64,000 bases of DNA from Pelagomonas calceolata (taxonomy: Eukaryota; Sar; Pelagophyceae; Pelagomonadales; Pelagomonadaceae): contig CAKKNE010000003.1 in NCBI GenBank assembly GCA_918797485.1, positions 1,798,001-1,862,000 of the forward strand. Reading direction: 5' to 3'. The translations under genes and the position numbers were made by a program. The notes under the pieces are model-generated. The model was not told the DNA's origin. It saw only the letters and a program-made list of their open reading frames with translations, and searched no databases. This document shows positions 42,234-50,021 of this stretch, in pieces. The first letter of the stretch is position 1, and each line of letters begins with the position of its first letter.

Positions 42234-43152
42234 ATGTCCGAGGGCAGCACGCCAAAACGCATACCAGACACGCCTCCTCAGAGGAGATTGAGCGAGCAGA
42301 CTCCGATAGCGTCCGCACCGCCGCTCGACGACGCCAGCACGAACTCGCTGTTGACGCTCGACGACGAAGTAGTGCCCGAGGATGTCTCGCGCGGCTGCGT
42401 GCTGGCCATCTTCGACGCAGTAGCGTTCGTGACCGCGTGCGCCGCGGGTGCGCTCGGCGCAGCCCACGTCATACAGCTCATGGCCTTTGTGGCCGCCCCG
42501 GCTCCAAGAGGCGGCCTGCCTGGCGCCATATTTGCGGCGTCGATTAGCTATCAATTCGCCCTATGCCTCTGTATCGTGGGATTTGAGCTGGGTGTGATTT
42601 CACACGACGATCAGTGGACGGGCCGCTACTGGACCGTCCGTGGGCTTCTGTACGCGTTCCTCGGAGTAATCGCACTGCCAGGCGCGGCGGCAGACGCGGC
42701 CACGAACGAAACGCGAGTCACGATCTGTGTGGAAATCAACCAGTGCGTCGGGTGCACGGCGATGACGCGGCCATCCTGGCTCGGTCGAGCGGTGAGGAAC
42801 CGGCATCGCCACGCCATCGAGCAGGTGCCGCGTCGATGACGTGGAGGACGACGCGATGATTCAGCGAACGCGCCGTAAAATTTTGATTTCCACACAGGTC
42901 ACGATGAAGCAGGGAGAACTCGTCTGCGTGCCTGGCGAAGCCGCAAAGGCGCTCGAAAAGTACCGCGTCGTCGCTGCGTCCGCGGTCATCGCGACCGGCG
43001 CGTTGTACGTCCTGCTGGGCCTGTGTTGCTGTCGCGGGATTCGCCGCGGCGCGCAACTGCGGTACCGGCGGCGCCTCGCCCACGCCGAGTTGCAACGGGC
43101 GTACCTCGCCGAGCGCGCACACAGGACTGGAACGCCTGTGGCCGAGGCCTGA
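42234..43152 (+). CDS. Four-TM membrane protein, interrupted by an introner
   Basis: join(42234..42716, 42898..43152), 245 residues. Hydrophilic N-terminus to about 55, then about four hydrophobic helices: two before the intron (AIFDAVAFVTACAAGALGAAHVIQLM; AASISYQFALCLCIVGFELG), a third around the GRYWTVRGLLYAFLGVIALPG segment, and one after it (VVAASAVIATGALYVLLGLCCC). The R-G-LLY-FLGVIAL motif resembles the COPI-associated/TVP15 group of Golgi membrane proteins, which is a tentative suggestion. Unspliced, the frame stops at 42839 inside the element; splicing joins NETR to VTMKQGELVC in frame. The ATG at 42234 is chosen over an upstream in-frame extension. Confidence 0.72.
42717..42724. repeat. 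Target-site duplication, left (introner at 42725)
   Basis: GTCACGAT; identical to 42898-42905. Supplies the GT 5' splice site. Confidence 0.93.
42725..42897 (+). mobile_element. Introner element (173 bp, non-autonomous TIR element)
   Basis: Starts CTGTGTGGAAATCAA and ends TTGATTTCCACACAG, a 15-bp perfect terminal inverted repeat flanked by an 8-bp target duplication. No coding capacity. Shares its first 21 bases with the element at 8314 and similar internal ACGCCATCGA / GCGTCGATGACG motifs, but interiors differ in length and sequence. The CAG of its right end is the 3' splice site. Confidence 0.95.
42898..42905. repeat. Target-site duplication, right (introner at 42725)
   Basis: GTCACGAT; first eight bases of the downstream exon. 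Confidence 0.93.
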
Positions 43153-43180
43153 AGTTGTTTGTTAATATACAATTGTTACA

Positions 43181-44551
43181 CTATTTCTCGTCCGAGTCTC
43201 GCCGTCGCACAACGGCGAGCCAGTCGAACGGCCGCGCGGCCTTGGGTATTTTTATGTCGAGTTCGGTATCCCAATCGTGCTCGACGCGCTGGATGCGCTC
43301 GACGTCGTACCCCTCCACATTCAGCAATCCGCGCAACACGGCCAGCGAATAACATTGCGTACGGACGCCCCAGCGCTTCCACACCTGAGAATCTACATCC
43401 GGAGCGTTCAGAGGCGTGAAGTCCCGATGCCTGTCGGACCGGCCGAGCTTTTTCTTTTGGGGCAGGCGATGCCGCATGTAGGCGTTGGCCACGGCTCGCG
43501 CCGACTCGTTGGACGGCACGAGGAGCACCAGATAGCCTCCGTTCGCGACGCGTTTGAGCGTCGCCGCGAGGATGGCCTCGCACACGGCGCGGTCGGGTGC
43601 GATCAGGACATTCGCCGAGATCACCAAGTCGTGGCGTTCGACTTCTCCCGGCTCGTCCTTGGTGAGGTCCACAACTCCAAAGCGACAAGGCGCCCGCGGC
43701 CGCCCCGTCGCCGTCACCCTGCCGGGCGAGCCGTAAACTCTTTTCGCCCGCTCGACGAGTTTTTGTGAGCAGTCGATGGCCAAGAGGTCGTCGACGAGCG
43801 AGCCCAGGAAGGGAAGCCACTTGCCCGCGCCGCAGCCCGCATCTAGGGCAAGGATACCGCCTTTCGTCTTCCGCAATTTCCGGCAGCAGTCGCGGAGGCG
43901 CTTCCTCAGCACCTTGCCCTTGTCTTCCGTCAGGGTATCCATTATTTCGCAGTCGTAATCGGCGGCGACGCGCTCCCAGTACGCGCAATTAGTACCGCCG
44001 CCGGGCAGCGCCATTGCAGTATCCTTCTTCACGGTCTCCGGCGGCGGCGGCGGCGGCTTGGGCGTGAACGGGCGCTTCTTGATCGTTTGGGGGGATAGCG
44101 GCAGCGGAGCTGTGTCCTTGAGGCGCGAGGACTGCGATGATCTCCCTGGCGCGTCCTTGAGTCGCGACGACTGCGACGAACGACGGCTCGGCGGCGGCGC
44201 GCGGGCCTCGGGTGCTGCACGGAGCGCCGGCGCCGGGGCAGGTCCCTCGGCCACCGCCGGCACCACGGGCGCATCGATGCGTTTCCGTCGTCGCCGCCGC
44301 CGGCCGTGCAGCCACAGGTTGTTTCGCTCACGCAGACGCTGCTCTGCTTGCTTCTTCGCCCGCGCGCGCGCACCGGCGACGGCCTCGGCGACGTCGCGCT
44401 TGCGTGGCGGCGGCTTCCTCGGGCGTTGTTGTGGATCCAGGTTTTCGACGTCTGGCGATCGCAGCACGGGTGCGACGCGGCTGCCCGCAACGCCCAGAGC
44501 CACAGGAGGAGGCTTGGGGGCCCGCCGGTGCGGCGGGCGCATGATGACCAT
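43181..44551 (-). CDS. Class I SAM-dependent methyltransferase with basic N-terminus
   Basis: 456 residues from the preferred ATG. Residues 1-190 are basic, Pro/Ser-rich and disordered, with two copies of SSQSSRLKD. The methyltransferase domain (about 205-380) has motif I LALDAGCGAGKWLPFL, the acidic post-I loop LLAIDCSQKLVERAK, motif II-like HDLVISANVLIAP and motif III-like VANGGYLVLLVPSNE, the Methyltransf_11/25 pattern. A beta-strand C-terminus follows (WDTELDIKIP, PFDWLAVVRR). Substrate unknown; the D..LVLSNVL...D...A-type loop fits small-molecule or protein methylation. A frame extending upstream to 44701 is probably leader. Confidence 0.75.
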   Translation of the reverse strand: MVIMRPPHRRAPKPPPVALGVAGSRVAPVLRSPDVENLDPQQRPRKPPPRKRDVAEAVAGARARAKKQAEQRLRERNNLWLHGRRRRRRKRIDAPVVPAVAEGPAPAPALRAAPEARAPPPSRRSSQSSRLKDAPGRSSQSSRLKDTAPLPLSPQTIKKRPFTPKPPPPPPETVKKDTAMALPGGGTNCAYWERVAADYDCEIMDTLTEDKGKVLRKRLRDCCRKLRKTKGGILALDAGCGAGKWLPFLGSLVDDLLAIDCSQKLVERAKRVYGSPGRVTATGRPRAPCRFGVVDLTKDEPGEVERHDLVISANVLIAPDRAVCEAILAATLKRVANGGYLVLLVPSNESARAVANAYMRHRLPQKKKLGRSDRHRDFTPLNAPDVDSQVWKRWGVRTQCYSLAVLRGLLNVEGYDVERIQRVEHDWDTELDIKIPKAARPFDWLAVVRRRDSDEK

Positions 44552-44996
44552 TTTGTTATGGTGTGTACAAGCTCGTAGGTGTAGCTCCAGGCAGAAAATC
44601 GGTCCGCAGCAGGGCGATTGCTCCACCGGGGCTGCGCCGGCGGTGCGTGTGGCGCTGCCCGTCCACTGATAGTGGCACAGGCTGCCCAAAAGAGCTTGCA
44701 AGCTCGCACAACGGGTCTGCTGCAGCGCCCAAGCTTCGCGGCCGCCGGCCTTTGGGGTTCGAGTGAGTGATGTGTGCGTGGCGTGTCACGTAGGCGACGC
44801 GTAGGCGAGCGTTCCGTGGACAGTTCTCGAGAGCTAGTGTGTTAACATGACCGCTAGGTCCATTATCCAGCCGCATCGGTCAGGAGCAGCGCTGTATCTC
44901 ACGAGATAGCAAGCCCTCGCCCCCAGAAACCTTCTGGAGAGGAGCTCTGCAACAATCAAAACCGGAAACCCCACCGCTGGCCGGCCCCATGCGAAG
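44552..44996. other. Divergent promoter region, methyltransferase / small Lys-rich ORF
   Basis: 445 bp. Holds a long-spaced GCTAG palindrome at 44833-44857. No gene seen. Confidence 0.5.
44833..44857 (+). promoter_or_regulatory. GCTAG palindrome, copy 8
   Basis: GCTAGTGTGTTAACATGA, CC, GCTAG. 282 bp from the methyltransferase ATG and 140 bp from the small-ORF ATG. Confidence 0.55.
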
Positions 44997-45254
44997 ATGT
45001 GCGACAGCCCCAAGATAAAGACGAGCACACCTACCAAGAAGAAGCCCGAGGACGACGACGAGGAGAAGAAGGAGCCGCCCCTGACGCCGTCGCAGCGCAA
45101 GCGCTCGGAAGAAGAAATCATCCTCAGCGCGCCCGCGTCCGCGCAGTCCGCCAAGAGCAAAGAGAGCCCGGAGAAGGAGCCCAAGTCCAAAAAACAAAAG
45201 CGCCAGTCGGAAAAACTCAAGTGCATTTCCTCGCCGAAGCCGATAGGTATATAG
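44997..45254 (+). CDS. Small Lys/Glu/Ser-rich ORF just upstream of a SNAP gene
   Basis: 85 residues, highly charged, with SP/TP sites (TPTKKKPEDDDEEKKEPPLTP, SPEKEPKSKKQKRQSEK). Low-complexity, nuclear-protein-like. Its stop (45252-45254) is followed by one base and then the ATG of the SNAP-like gene, and no promoter space remains between them. It is either the first cistron of a two-cistron mRNA, a long upstream ORF controlling the SNAP-like protein, or a spurious frame in the leader. The codon use is like that of neighbours. Confidence 0.4.
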   Translation: MCDSPKIKTSTPTKKKPEDDDEEKKEPPLTPSQRKRSEEEIILSAPASAQSAKSKESPEKEPKSKKQKRQSEKLKCISSPKPIGI

Positions 45255-45255
45255 A

Positions 45256-46323
45256 ATGTCATCGATAGGGGCGAGAAAGCAGCTGAAAGCAGCTTTACAT
45301 CACGAACAGGTGGCCAAGTCGTTACTCGCTCGGTTCCGCATCGAGAACGCCCCGTCCCTCAAATATGCGGAAGCGCGCGAGCGCTACGACCGAGCGGCGC
45401 GCGCCTACGCGGCCGCGGGCAAGCCCGAGCGCTGCGCCGACGCCTACGGCAAGTGCGCCGACATGTCTGCAAGGCTCAGTCGGGGTGCGACCGCCGAGGC
45501 CGTCGAATACCATGTCCGGTGCGGCGAGCTGAGCGAGGCCAATGATCCTGATCGAGCAAGAGATCATTATGCGGAGGCCTGCGACCAGTGCTGCGACCTA
45601 GGTAGCTGGGCCACTGCCGCGGAGCTGCGACATCGCGTGGCCCGCTTAGCAGCACGAGACGCGCAGGACGACGAGGAGGGCTGGTCTGAAAGAGTGCTCC
45701 TATTGAGGAGCGCGGCGGACATGTACGGCGCCGCGGCGCGGCGGCTGCACGACGAGACGAAAGCGGCAAAGATGCGCCTCTGCAAGCTCGAGGCGGCGGC
45801 CATCGAGGCCTTGCAGCTCAAGTTGTACTCGCGCGCGGCGGATGCGTTTGAGGCCGTCGCGACGGAGGTCGTCCAGGACAATTTGACGGCTGCGAACGCG
45901 ACTCGACTATTCTTCAAATCAGCACTATGCAGCTTAGTAGGCGGCGAGCACGACTTGATGCGCGGCAAGGTCGAAATCTTCGCTAAAAGAGATCCGGTCT
46001 TCGGCGCGTCGCCGGAAAAGCTGTTCTTGGTGGATGCCAACCGGTGCGCCACCGCCGAAGGGCTGCCGGACTACGATACCTTCGCCGACGCCGCCTACAA
46101 CTTCTGCACCGTGCGTTCATTGGACGCGTGGGACCTGTCCATGCTCAAGGTCTTGAACGACGACATGCGCGTGAAATACGACGCCTACTGGTCTAGGGTC
46201 AAGCGGCGTGCGGCGCGCGAGAAGCGCCGCGCGCAGAAGCGCAAGGAGGAAGAAGAAAGGCAGGCGCGCATGAAGCGCGACGAAGCCCGGAAAAAGAAGG
46301 ACAAGGAGGACGAGTACCTCTAG
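45256..46323 (+). CDS. SNAP-family protein (gamma-SNAP-like) with basic C-terminus
   Basis: 355 residues. TPR-like helical repeats: YAEARERYDRAARAYAAAG, CADAYGKCADMSARL, RARDHYAEACDQCCDLG, YSRAADAFEAVATEVVQDNL followed by TRLFFKSALCSLV, the last matching the SNAP pattern Y..AL...E.V......N.L.....K..FF.A.LC.L. The family links NSF to SNARE complexes. It differs from the alpha-SNAP at 8037: it lacks the YDRVKRLDPW...LLLxIK end, having instead a DTFADAAYNFCTVRSLDAWDLSMLKVLNDD segment and a 40-residue Lys/Arg/Glu helix. Gamma-SNAP is the closest class; a diverged SNAP-like TPR adaptor is the alternative. Confidence 0.72.
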   Translation: MSSIGARKQLKAALHHEQVAKSLLARFRIENAPSLKYAEARERYDRAARAYAAAGKPERCADAYGKCADMSARLSRGATAEAVEYHVRCGELSEANDPDRARDHYAEACDQCCDLGSWATAAELRHRVARLAARDAQDDEEGWSERVLLLRSAADMYGAAARRLHDETKAAKMRLCKLEAAAIEALQLKLYSRAADAFEAVATEVVQDNLTAANATRLFFKSALCSLVGGEHDLMRGKVEIFAKRDPVFGASPEKLFLVDANRCATAEGLPDYDTFADAAYNFCTVRSLDAWDLSMLKVLNDDMRVKYDAYWSRVKRRAAREKRRAQKRKEEEERQARMKRDEARKKKDKEDEYL

Positions 46324-46560
46324 CTTGTCGTCTCTGCGCCTCGGCGGCGCCGGCGGCGTCTCGCGCCATCGAGCAGACGCCTCTGTCTCTTCGCCTCGGC
46401 GGCGGCGCCGTAGTCGCTGTCGTCGGGTAATCAGTTGAAACTGACCACTGCTAGGGGGGCCATCGTCTGGTCCTAACACGTGCCGCGCGCGGCCGCAGCG
46501 AGGCGTGGCAAGTGACAAGACTAACGGTCAAAACGTTTAAGGGGGGTCCGGGAGGCAAAA

Positions 46561-49104
46561 CTAGAGCGCCGCGAGCTTCGCCTCCATCTCGCTCTGCCAC
46601 CGCTCGAACTCCGATCTATGAGAGGGCGCCTCTTCCAGGGAAGAGCTCGCCGTCGTCGAGCTTTCAGGAGGCGGCGGCGGCGGCGGCGGCGCGCGTTGCC
46701 TCATGGATGGCGACGGCGCGCGCCGACCACCCGGCGACGGGGAGCGGCGCGGCGTCCTACGGGGCGACGGCGCCCGGTTGCCGCGCGGCGTCGTCACGCG
46801 CGTCCCGCGGGCCCCAAAGTCCGGCGCCGGTCGGTCCAGGACCTTCGGCCTCGCGTTCATCTCCCGCTGCCGCCGCAGGTCGGCCTTCCTTCTCGCGGGA
46901 TTCACGCCGCCCTTGGCTTTTGATAATGCTGCTAGACGCGCGGGATCGACGCGTGGCGAAACGGGTACACTTCTTGCTTTCCTTTCAGCCTCCGCAGACA
47001 ATCTAGCAGACCGCCTTCGCTCCACCGACGCAGCCCGACGCCGATAGACGTCCTCCTCCAATCTAGATACCGTGTCCTCGACGTGCGACGAAGCCACGGA
47101 CTCGTGCTCCCAGGATTCGCCCCTCGAGCGAGGAGGTCGACCAACCACAGGCTGAAAAGTGCAGCCCTCCAACTCCAAGTCGCGCTTCATCGCCTCCCGA
47201 CGTGAAACACGAGCATAAACTTGATTCTCCGTAGCTAGTAACCGCTCCTCGACCGGTACATCATGAGTCTGCAAAGGTAGGTGTGACTTGTCTCCAGTCG
47301 TAGGTTGAAACGTACACCCGTCGAGCTCTTGCTGCCTTTTTACTTCTTCATACACGGCTTTTTTATCCCTCCCATCGTCCAACAGTCGGTCCCAGGCGTT
47401 TTCGTCGGACTCTGAGAACCGTCGAGGCATCGACGGGCGAAAGGGGCAACTTTCTAACTCCTTCTCGCGTTGCGCTTCCCGCAAGTCCCGCCGTTTCGCT
47501 TCGCGATCCCTCCCCTCGGCGTGCAAGCGCTCGTGGGCCGGCGCCGGGCTCGCGTCGCGCTTCGGGGTCTTCACTTTTCTACTACTGGGAATCTGCGGGC
47601 TGAACGTATGTTGCGCGAGCTGCTCCCGGAGTTTTGCTTCCCTAAATGCGGTTTTTCGAGCCGCCGTGTCCGTTCCCGCCAGTCTGGACGTCGTTCGTGC
47701 CACCGTTCGCGTATCACTAGTGTTCACGGACTCATCGTCTTGCGGTTGCGTGTGGAAGCGCGGCCGGAAGGAGCAGTCCTTCCTCTCCAGAGCGTCACGC
47801 TTCGCTCGGAGTTCTCTTAAGCGTCGCTGCCGTTCGCGTTCGAAGGTCGCCGCCCGCGTCGCGACGTCTCTTCCGCGGGGCGCGGGACTTGCCGACCGCG
47901 CCCTGGTAGCCATGCGCGGCGTGAAGGAGCAGCCCGCGATCTCTCTCTTGCGAGCAGCGTCCCTTTCTCTCACGCGGTTCGCGCGCATCTCCGCGCCCTT
48001 GTTGTGTAGTCTGGTAGACGCGTCGACGCCGCGCCGCGCAGGACTTGCAGACCGCGCTCTTGAGGTAGTAACAGGAGTGAAGGTACAACCTCTAGGCTGC
48101 GACGCTTCCCTTGCTCGTTGGGCGGCGAGGCGGTCCCTAATTGCCGCGGCGTGCGCATGTAACGCGTCCGAGCGCTTTTTGGCGCTCCACTTCGTCGGCT
48201 TGCCCCTTGTCAACATGCGCGGCGTGTGCGCCTGCTTCTCGCGGCGTTGTTGCGTCTCGATCCTTGCTCTTAAAGCCGCTCTGCGTCTCTCCGCGTCTCC
48301 ATGTAAGCGCTCATGTCTAGGCGCCATCGACGCCGCCGCCGCCGCGACCTTCTTCGAGACGGCGTCGATCTTGGGCTGGAACGTGCACTTCGGCGGTCGT
48401 TGTTTTCTTTTTTCTTCGAGCTTCCGTCGGACCTCCGCGGCGCGGTCGTACAAGCGCTGGGCTGCCGGGTCGACCTTGTGTCTCAGAGCGGGGCTCGGCG
48501 CTCGTTTTGGTGTCGCTCCCCGCGTCCGTTGTCTCCCGCGCTCCGGCGCCTTTCTTCTAGGAGATGCCGCTGCCGCGGCGATCGCGCGCTCGTAGATGCT
48601 CTTTTCCGGTACTGGTACGGGTTCCACTACGGGAGGTGGCGGGTCGTCGGCCACGACGCGGCCGAGGGGTTGTTTGGGCGGCATGGGCGGCGTCGGCTTG
48701 AGGTCCTCGGGGTCGTGGCTATACGTTGGAGGCGGCGGCGGCGGCTGTTCAATGGCCGGCGCGGGCGTCGGCGAGGCCGCGGGCGTCACTTCCACGACGC
48801 TCGGCGGCGCGGGCGGCGCGAACGCCGCGGCGTCGTCGCCCCCAAAGACCGCATCTAACAAAGCCGCGGGTGCCGGTTCGGGTGGCGGAGTTGGCGCGGC
48901 CACGTCCCCGTCGCCGCCGAAGACCGCATCTAACAGCGCCGCGGGCTCGGGCTCGGGTGGCGCCGCCGGAGCCGCGGCCACGGGCGGCGGCGGCGCGGCG
49001 GCGAAGGCGTCCCGCACGGGCGCCGGCGCCGGCTGCGCCGCTAGGGCGGTCTTGGACTTCGCCATCACGGCCTTTATCTTTGCTTCGAGGTCCTCTATCG
49101 GCAT
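46561..49104 (-). CDS. CxFxP-repeat cytoskeletal-type protein
   Basis: 847 residues. The first 180 are Ala/Pro-rich and contain a tandem duplication of EPxPAALLDAVFGGD. From about 190 onward the protein is basic and helical, punctuated by at least seven copies of a short motif C(T/S/P)F(Q/T/R)P plus a C-less HTFSPQI, spaced roughly 45-70 residues: KCTFQPKI, GCTFTPVT, GCSFTPRM, DCSFRPRF, SCPFRPSM, GCTFQPTT, GCTFQPVV. Two are followed by RARSASPA(R/P)RG. This C-x-F-x-P signature recurs in coiled coils of flagellated protists linked to basal bodies or axonemes; a microtubule-associated role is inferred. The C-terminus is Ser/Pro/Arg-rich with a poly-Pro stretch. The far end (WQSEMEAKLAAL) is helical. 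Confidence 0.65.
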   Translation of the reverse strand: MPIEDLEAKIKAVMAKSKTALAAQPAPAPVRDAFAAAPPPPVAAAPAAPPEPEPAALLDAVFGGDGDVAAPTPPPEPAPAALLDAVFGGDDAAAFAPPAPPSVVEVTPAASPTPAPAIEQPPPPPPTYSHDPEDLKPTPPMPPKQPLGRVVADDPPPPVVEPVPVPEKSIYERAIAAAAASPRRKAPERGRQRTRGATPKRAPSPALRHKVDPAAQRLYDRAAEVRRKLEEKRKQRPPKCTFQPKIDAVSKKVAAAAASMAPRHERLHGDAERRRAALRARIETQQRREKQAHTPRMLTRGKPTKWSAKKRSDALHAHAAAIRDRLAAQRAREASQPRGCTFTPVTTSRARSASPARRGVDASTRLHNKGAEMRANRVRERDAARKREIAGCSFTPRMATRARSASPAPRGRDVATRAATFERERQRRLRELRAKRDALERKDCSFRPRFHTQPQDDESVNTSDTRTVARTTSRLAGTDTAARKTAFREAKLREQLAQHTFSPQIPSSRKVKTPKRDASPAPAHERLHAEGRDREAKRRDLREAQREKELESCPFRPSMPRRFSESDENAWDRLLDDGRDKKAVYEEVKRQQELDGCTFQPTTGDKSHLPLQTHDVPVEERLLATENQVYARVSRREAMKRDLELEGCTFQPVVGRPPRSRGESWEHESVASSHVEDTVSRLEEDVYRRRAASVERRRSARLSAEAERKARSVPVSPRVDPARLAALSKAKGGVNPARRKADLRRQREMNARPKVLDRPAPDFGARGTRVTTPRGNRAPSPRRTPRRSPSPGGRRAPSPSMRQRAPPPPPPPPESSTTASSSLEEAPSHRSEFERWQSEMEAKLAAL

Positions 49105-49497
49105 TTTTGCGGGACGCTTTTTCTACTGGGATCCAAGCCGCCTTTTTTTGGGGAGCGCGAGGACTGCTGTACAATTCCCGTACCGCTCAGGCGCTTGAGT
49201 GGCGACCGCTGAACAGCACCAGGGGCTCCAAGGGGCCCTTGTGCCCAACCTTGCCAAAAAATGGCAAAACCGGCGAAGCTAGCGTCTTGTAAGACACTAG
49301 CAATCACAAAAACTTAAGCGCGCCGTGGCATTGCTGCGTGTAGTCAAGCCACTGGCACCTGCTGAGGCGTGAAAATCACTACTTTCATATCGTGTGGGCC
49401 GCACATAAGCTCGAGTAGCTTTCACGCCGCGTGCCGCCCTTGGCAAGGAGAGCATTCATATCAGTTTAAAACACTGCGGTGAACGCTGCGGCGAACG
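49105..49497. other. Divergent promoter region, CxFxP-repeat gene / 49498 gene
   Basis: 393 bp, no gene. Contains the most symmetrical GCTAG palindrome of the window (49278-49301). Confidence 0.55.
49278..49301 (-). promoter_or_regulatory. GCTAG palindrome, copy 9 (near-perfect)
   Basis: GCTAGCGTCTTG followed directly by TAAGACACTAGC; the two 12-bp arms are inverted copies with two mismatches. 174 bp from the minus-strand ATG and 197 bp from the plus-strand ATG. Confidence 0.7.
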
Positions 49498-49953
49498 ATG
49501 CGAACGATGCGCACCGCCCTCTACGCCGTCGCCGCGACGTGCGCGACGGCCGCCCCCGCCTCGATGAGCGACGCCGCGCGCCTGCGCAGCCTCGGCTACC
49601 GCGCGTCCGAGATTGCGGCCATCCGGCCGACCGTCGCGAGCGTTGTGGCAAGGAGAGGCCTGCCGCGGCCCCGCTCCGGCATGCCGCCGTCCTGGGTCGA
49701 CGAGTCGTACGACCCCTACGAGGAGCCCGAGCCCTCGCCGCTCGAGAACGTGGCGCGGTTCCTGCGCGGCGTCGCGGCGGTGCTCGAGCGCGTCGCACGC
49801 ACGGGGGGGATACCGCTCGGCGTCGTGCTCGCGTTGATGCAGGCGCAGGGCGTCACGATCCCAATTCCGGATTTCTCGGCACCGCGCGGCGACGAACAGT
49901 ACGCCGGCGAGGGCTTCCTCTTCGACGGGCCCTGCGACCCCGCAATGCGGTGA
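49498..49953 (+). CDS. Small secreted or organelle protein, unknown
   Basis: 151 residues; a second in-frame ATG lies at 49507. The first 20 residues form a signal-peptide-like segment (LYAVAATCATAAPAS). A short helical motif follows (ARLRSLGYRASEIAAIRPTVASVV) that could be a UBA-like helix pair, then an acidic Pro-rich stretch, a hydrophobic-amphipathic helix (VARFLRGVAAVLERVA; GIPLGVVLALMQAQG) and an acidic C-terminus. No family recognised. Convergent with the THI5-like gene. Confidence 0.5.
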   Translation: MRTMRTALYAVAATCATAAPASMSDAARLRSLGYRASEIAAIRPTVASVVARRGLPRPRSGMPPSWVDESYDPYEEPEPSPLENVARFLRGVAAVLERVARTGGIPLGVVLALMQAQGVTIPIPDFSAPRGDEQYAGEGFLFDGPCDPAMR

Positions 49954-50021
49954 TCACCTGTACCCTGCGGTAGCGGGACGTAAACTTGTTTTCCTAGACT
50001 TGATACACATCTGCACAGATC

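Larger units (their letters stand above)
42717..42897 (+). other. GT-AG intron created by the introner (181 bp, phase 0)
   Basis: Exon ...ACGCGA, intron GTCACGAT + element ending CCACACAG, exon GTCACGATGAAG. Removing one duplication copy plus the element restores the uninterrupted reading frame exactly. Confidence 0.9.
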
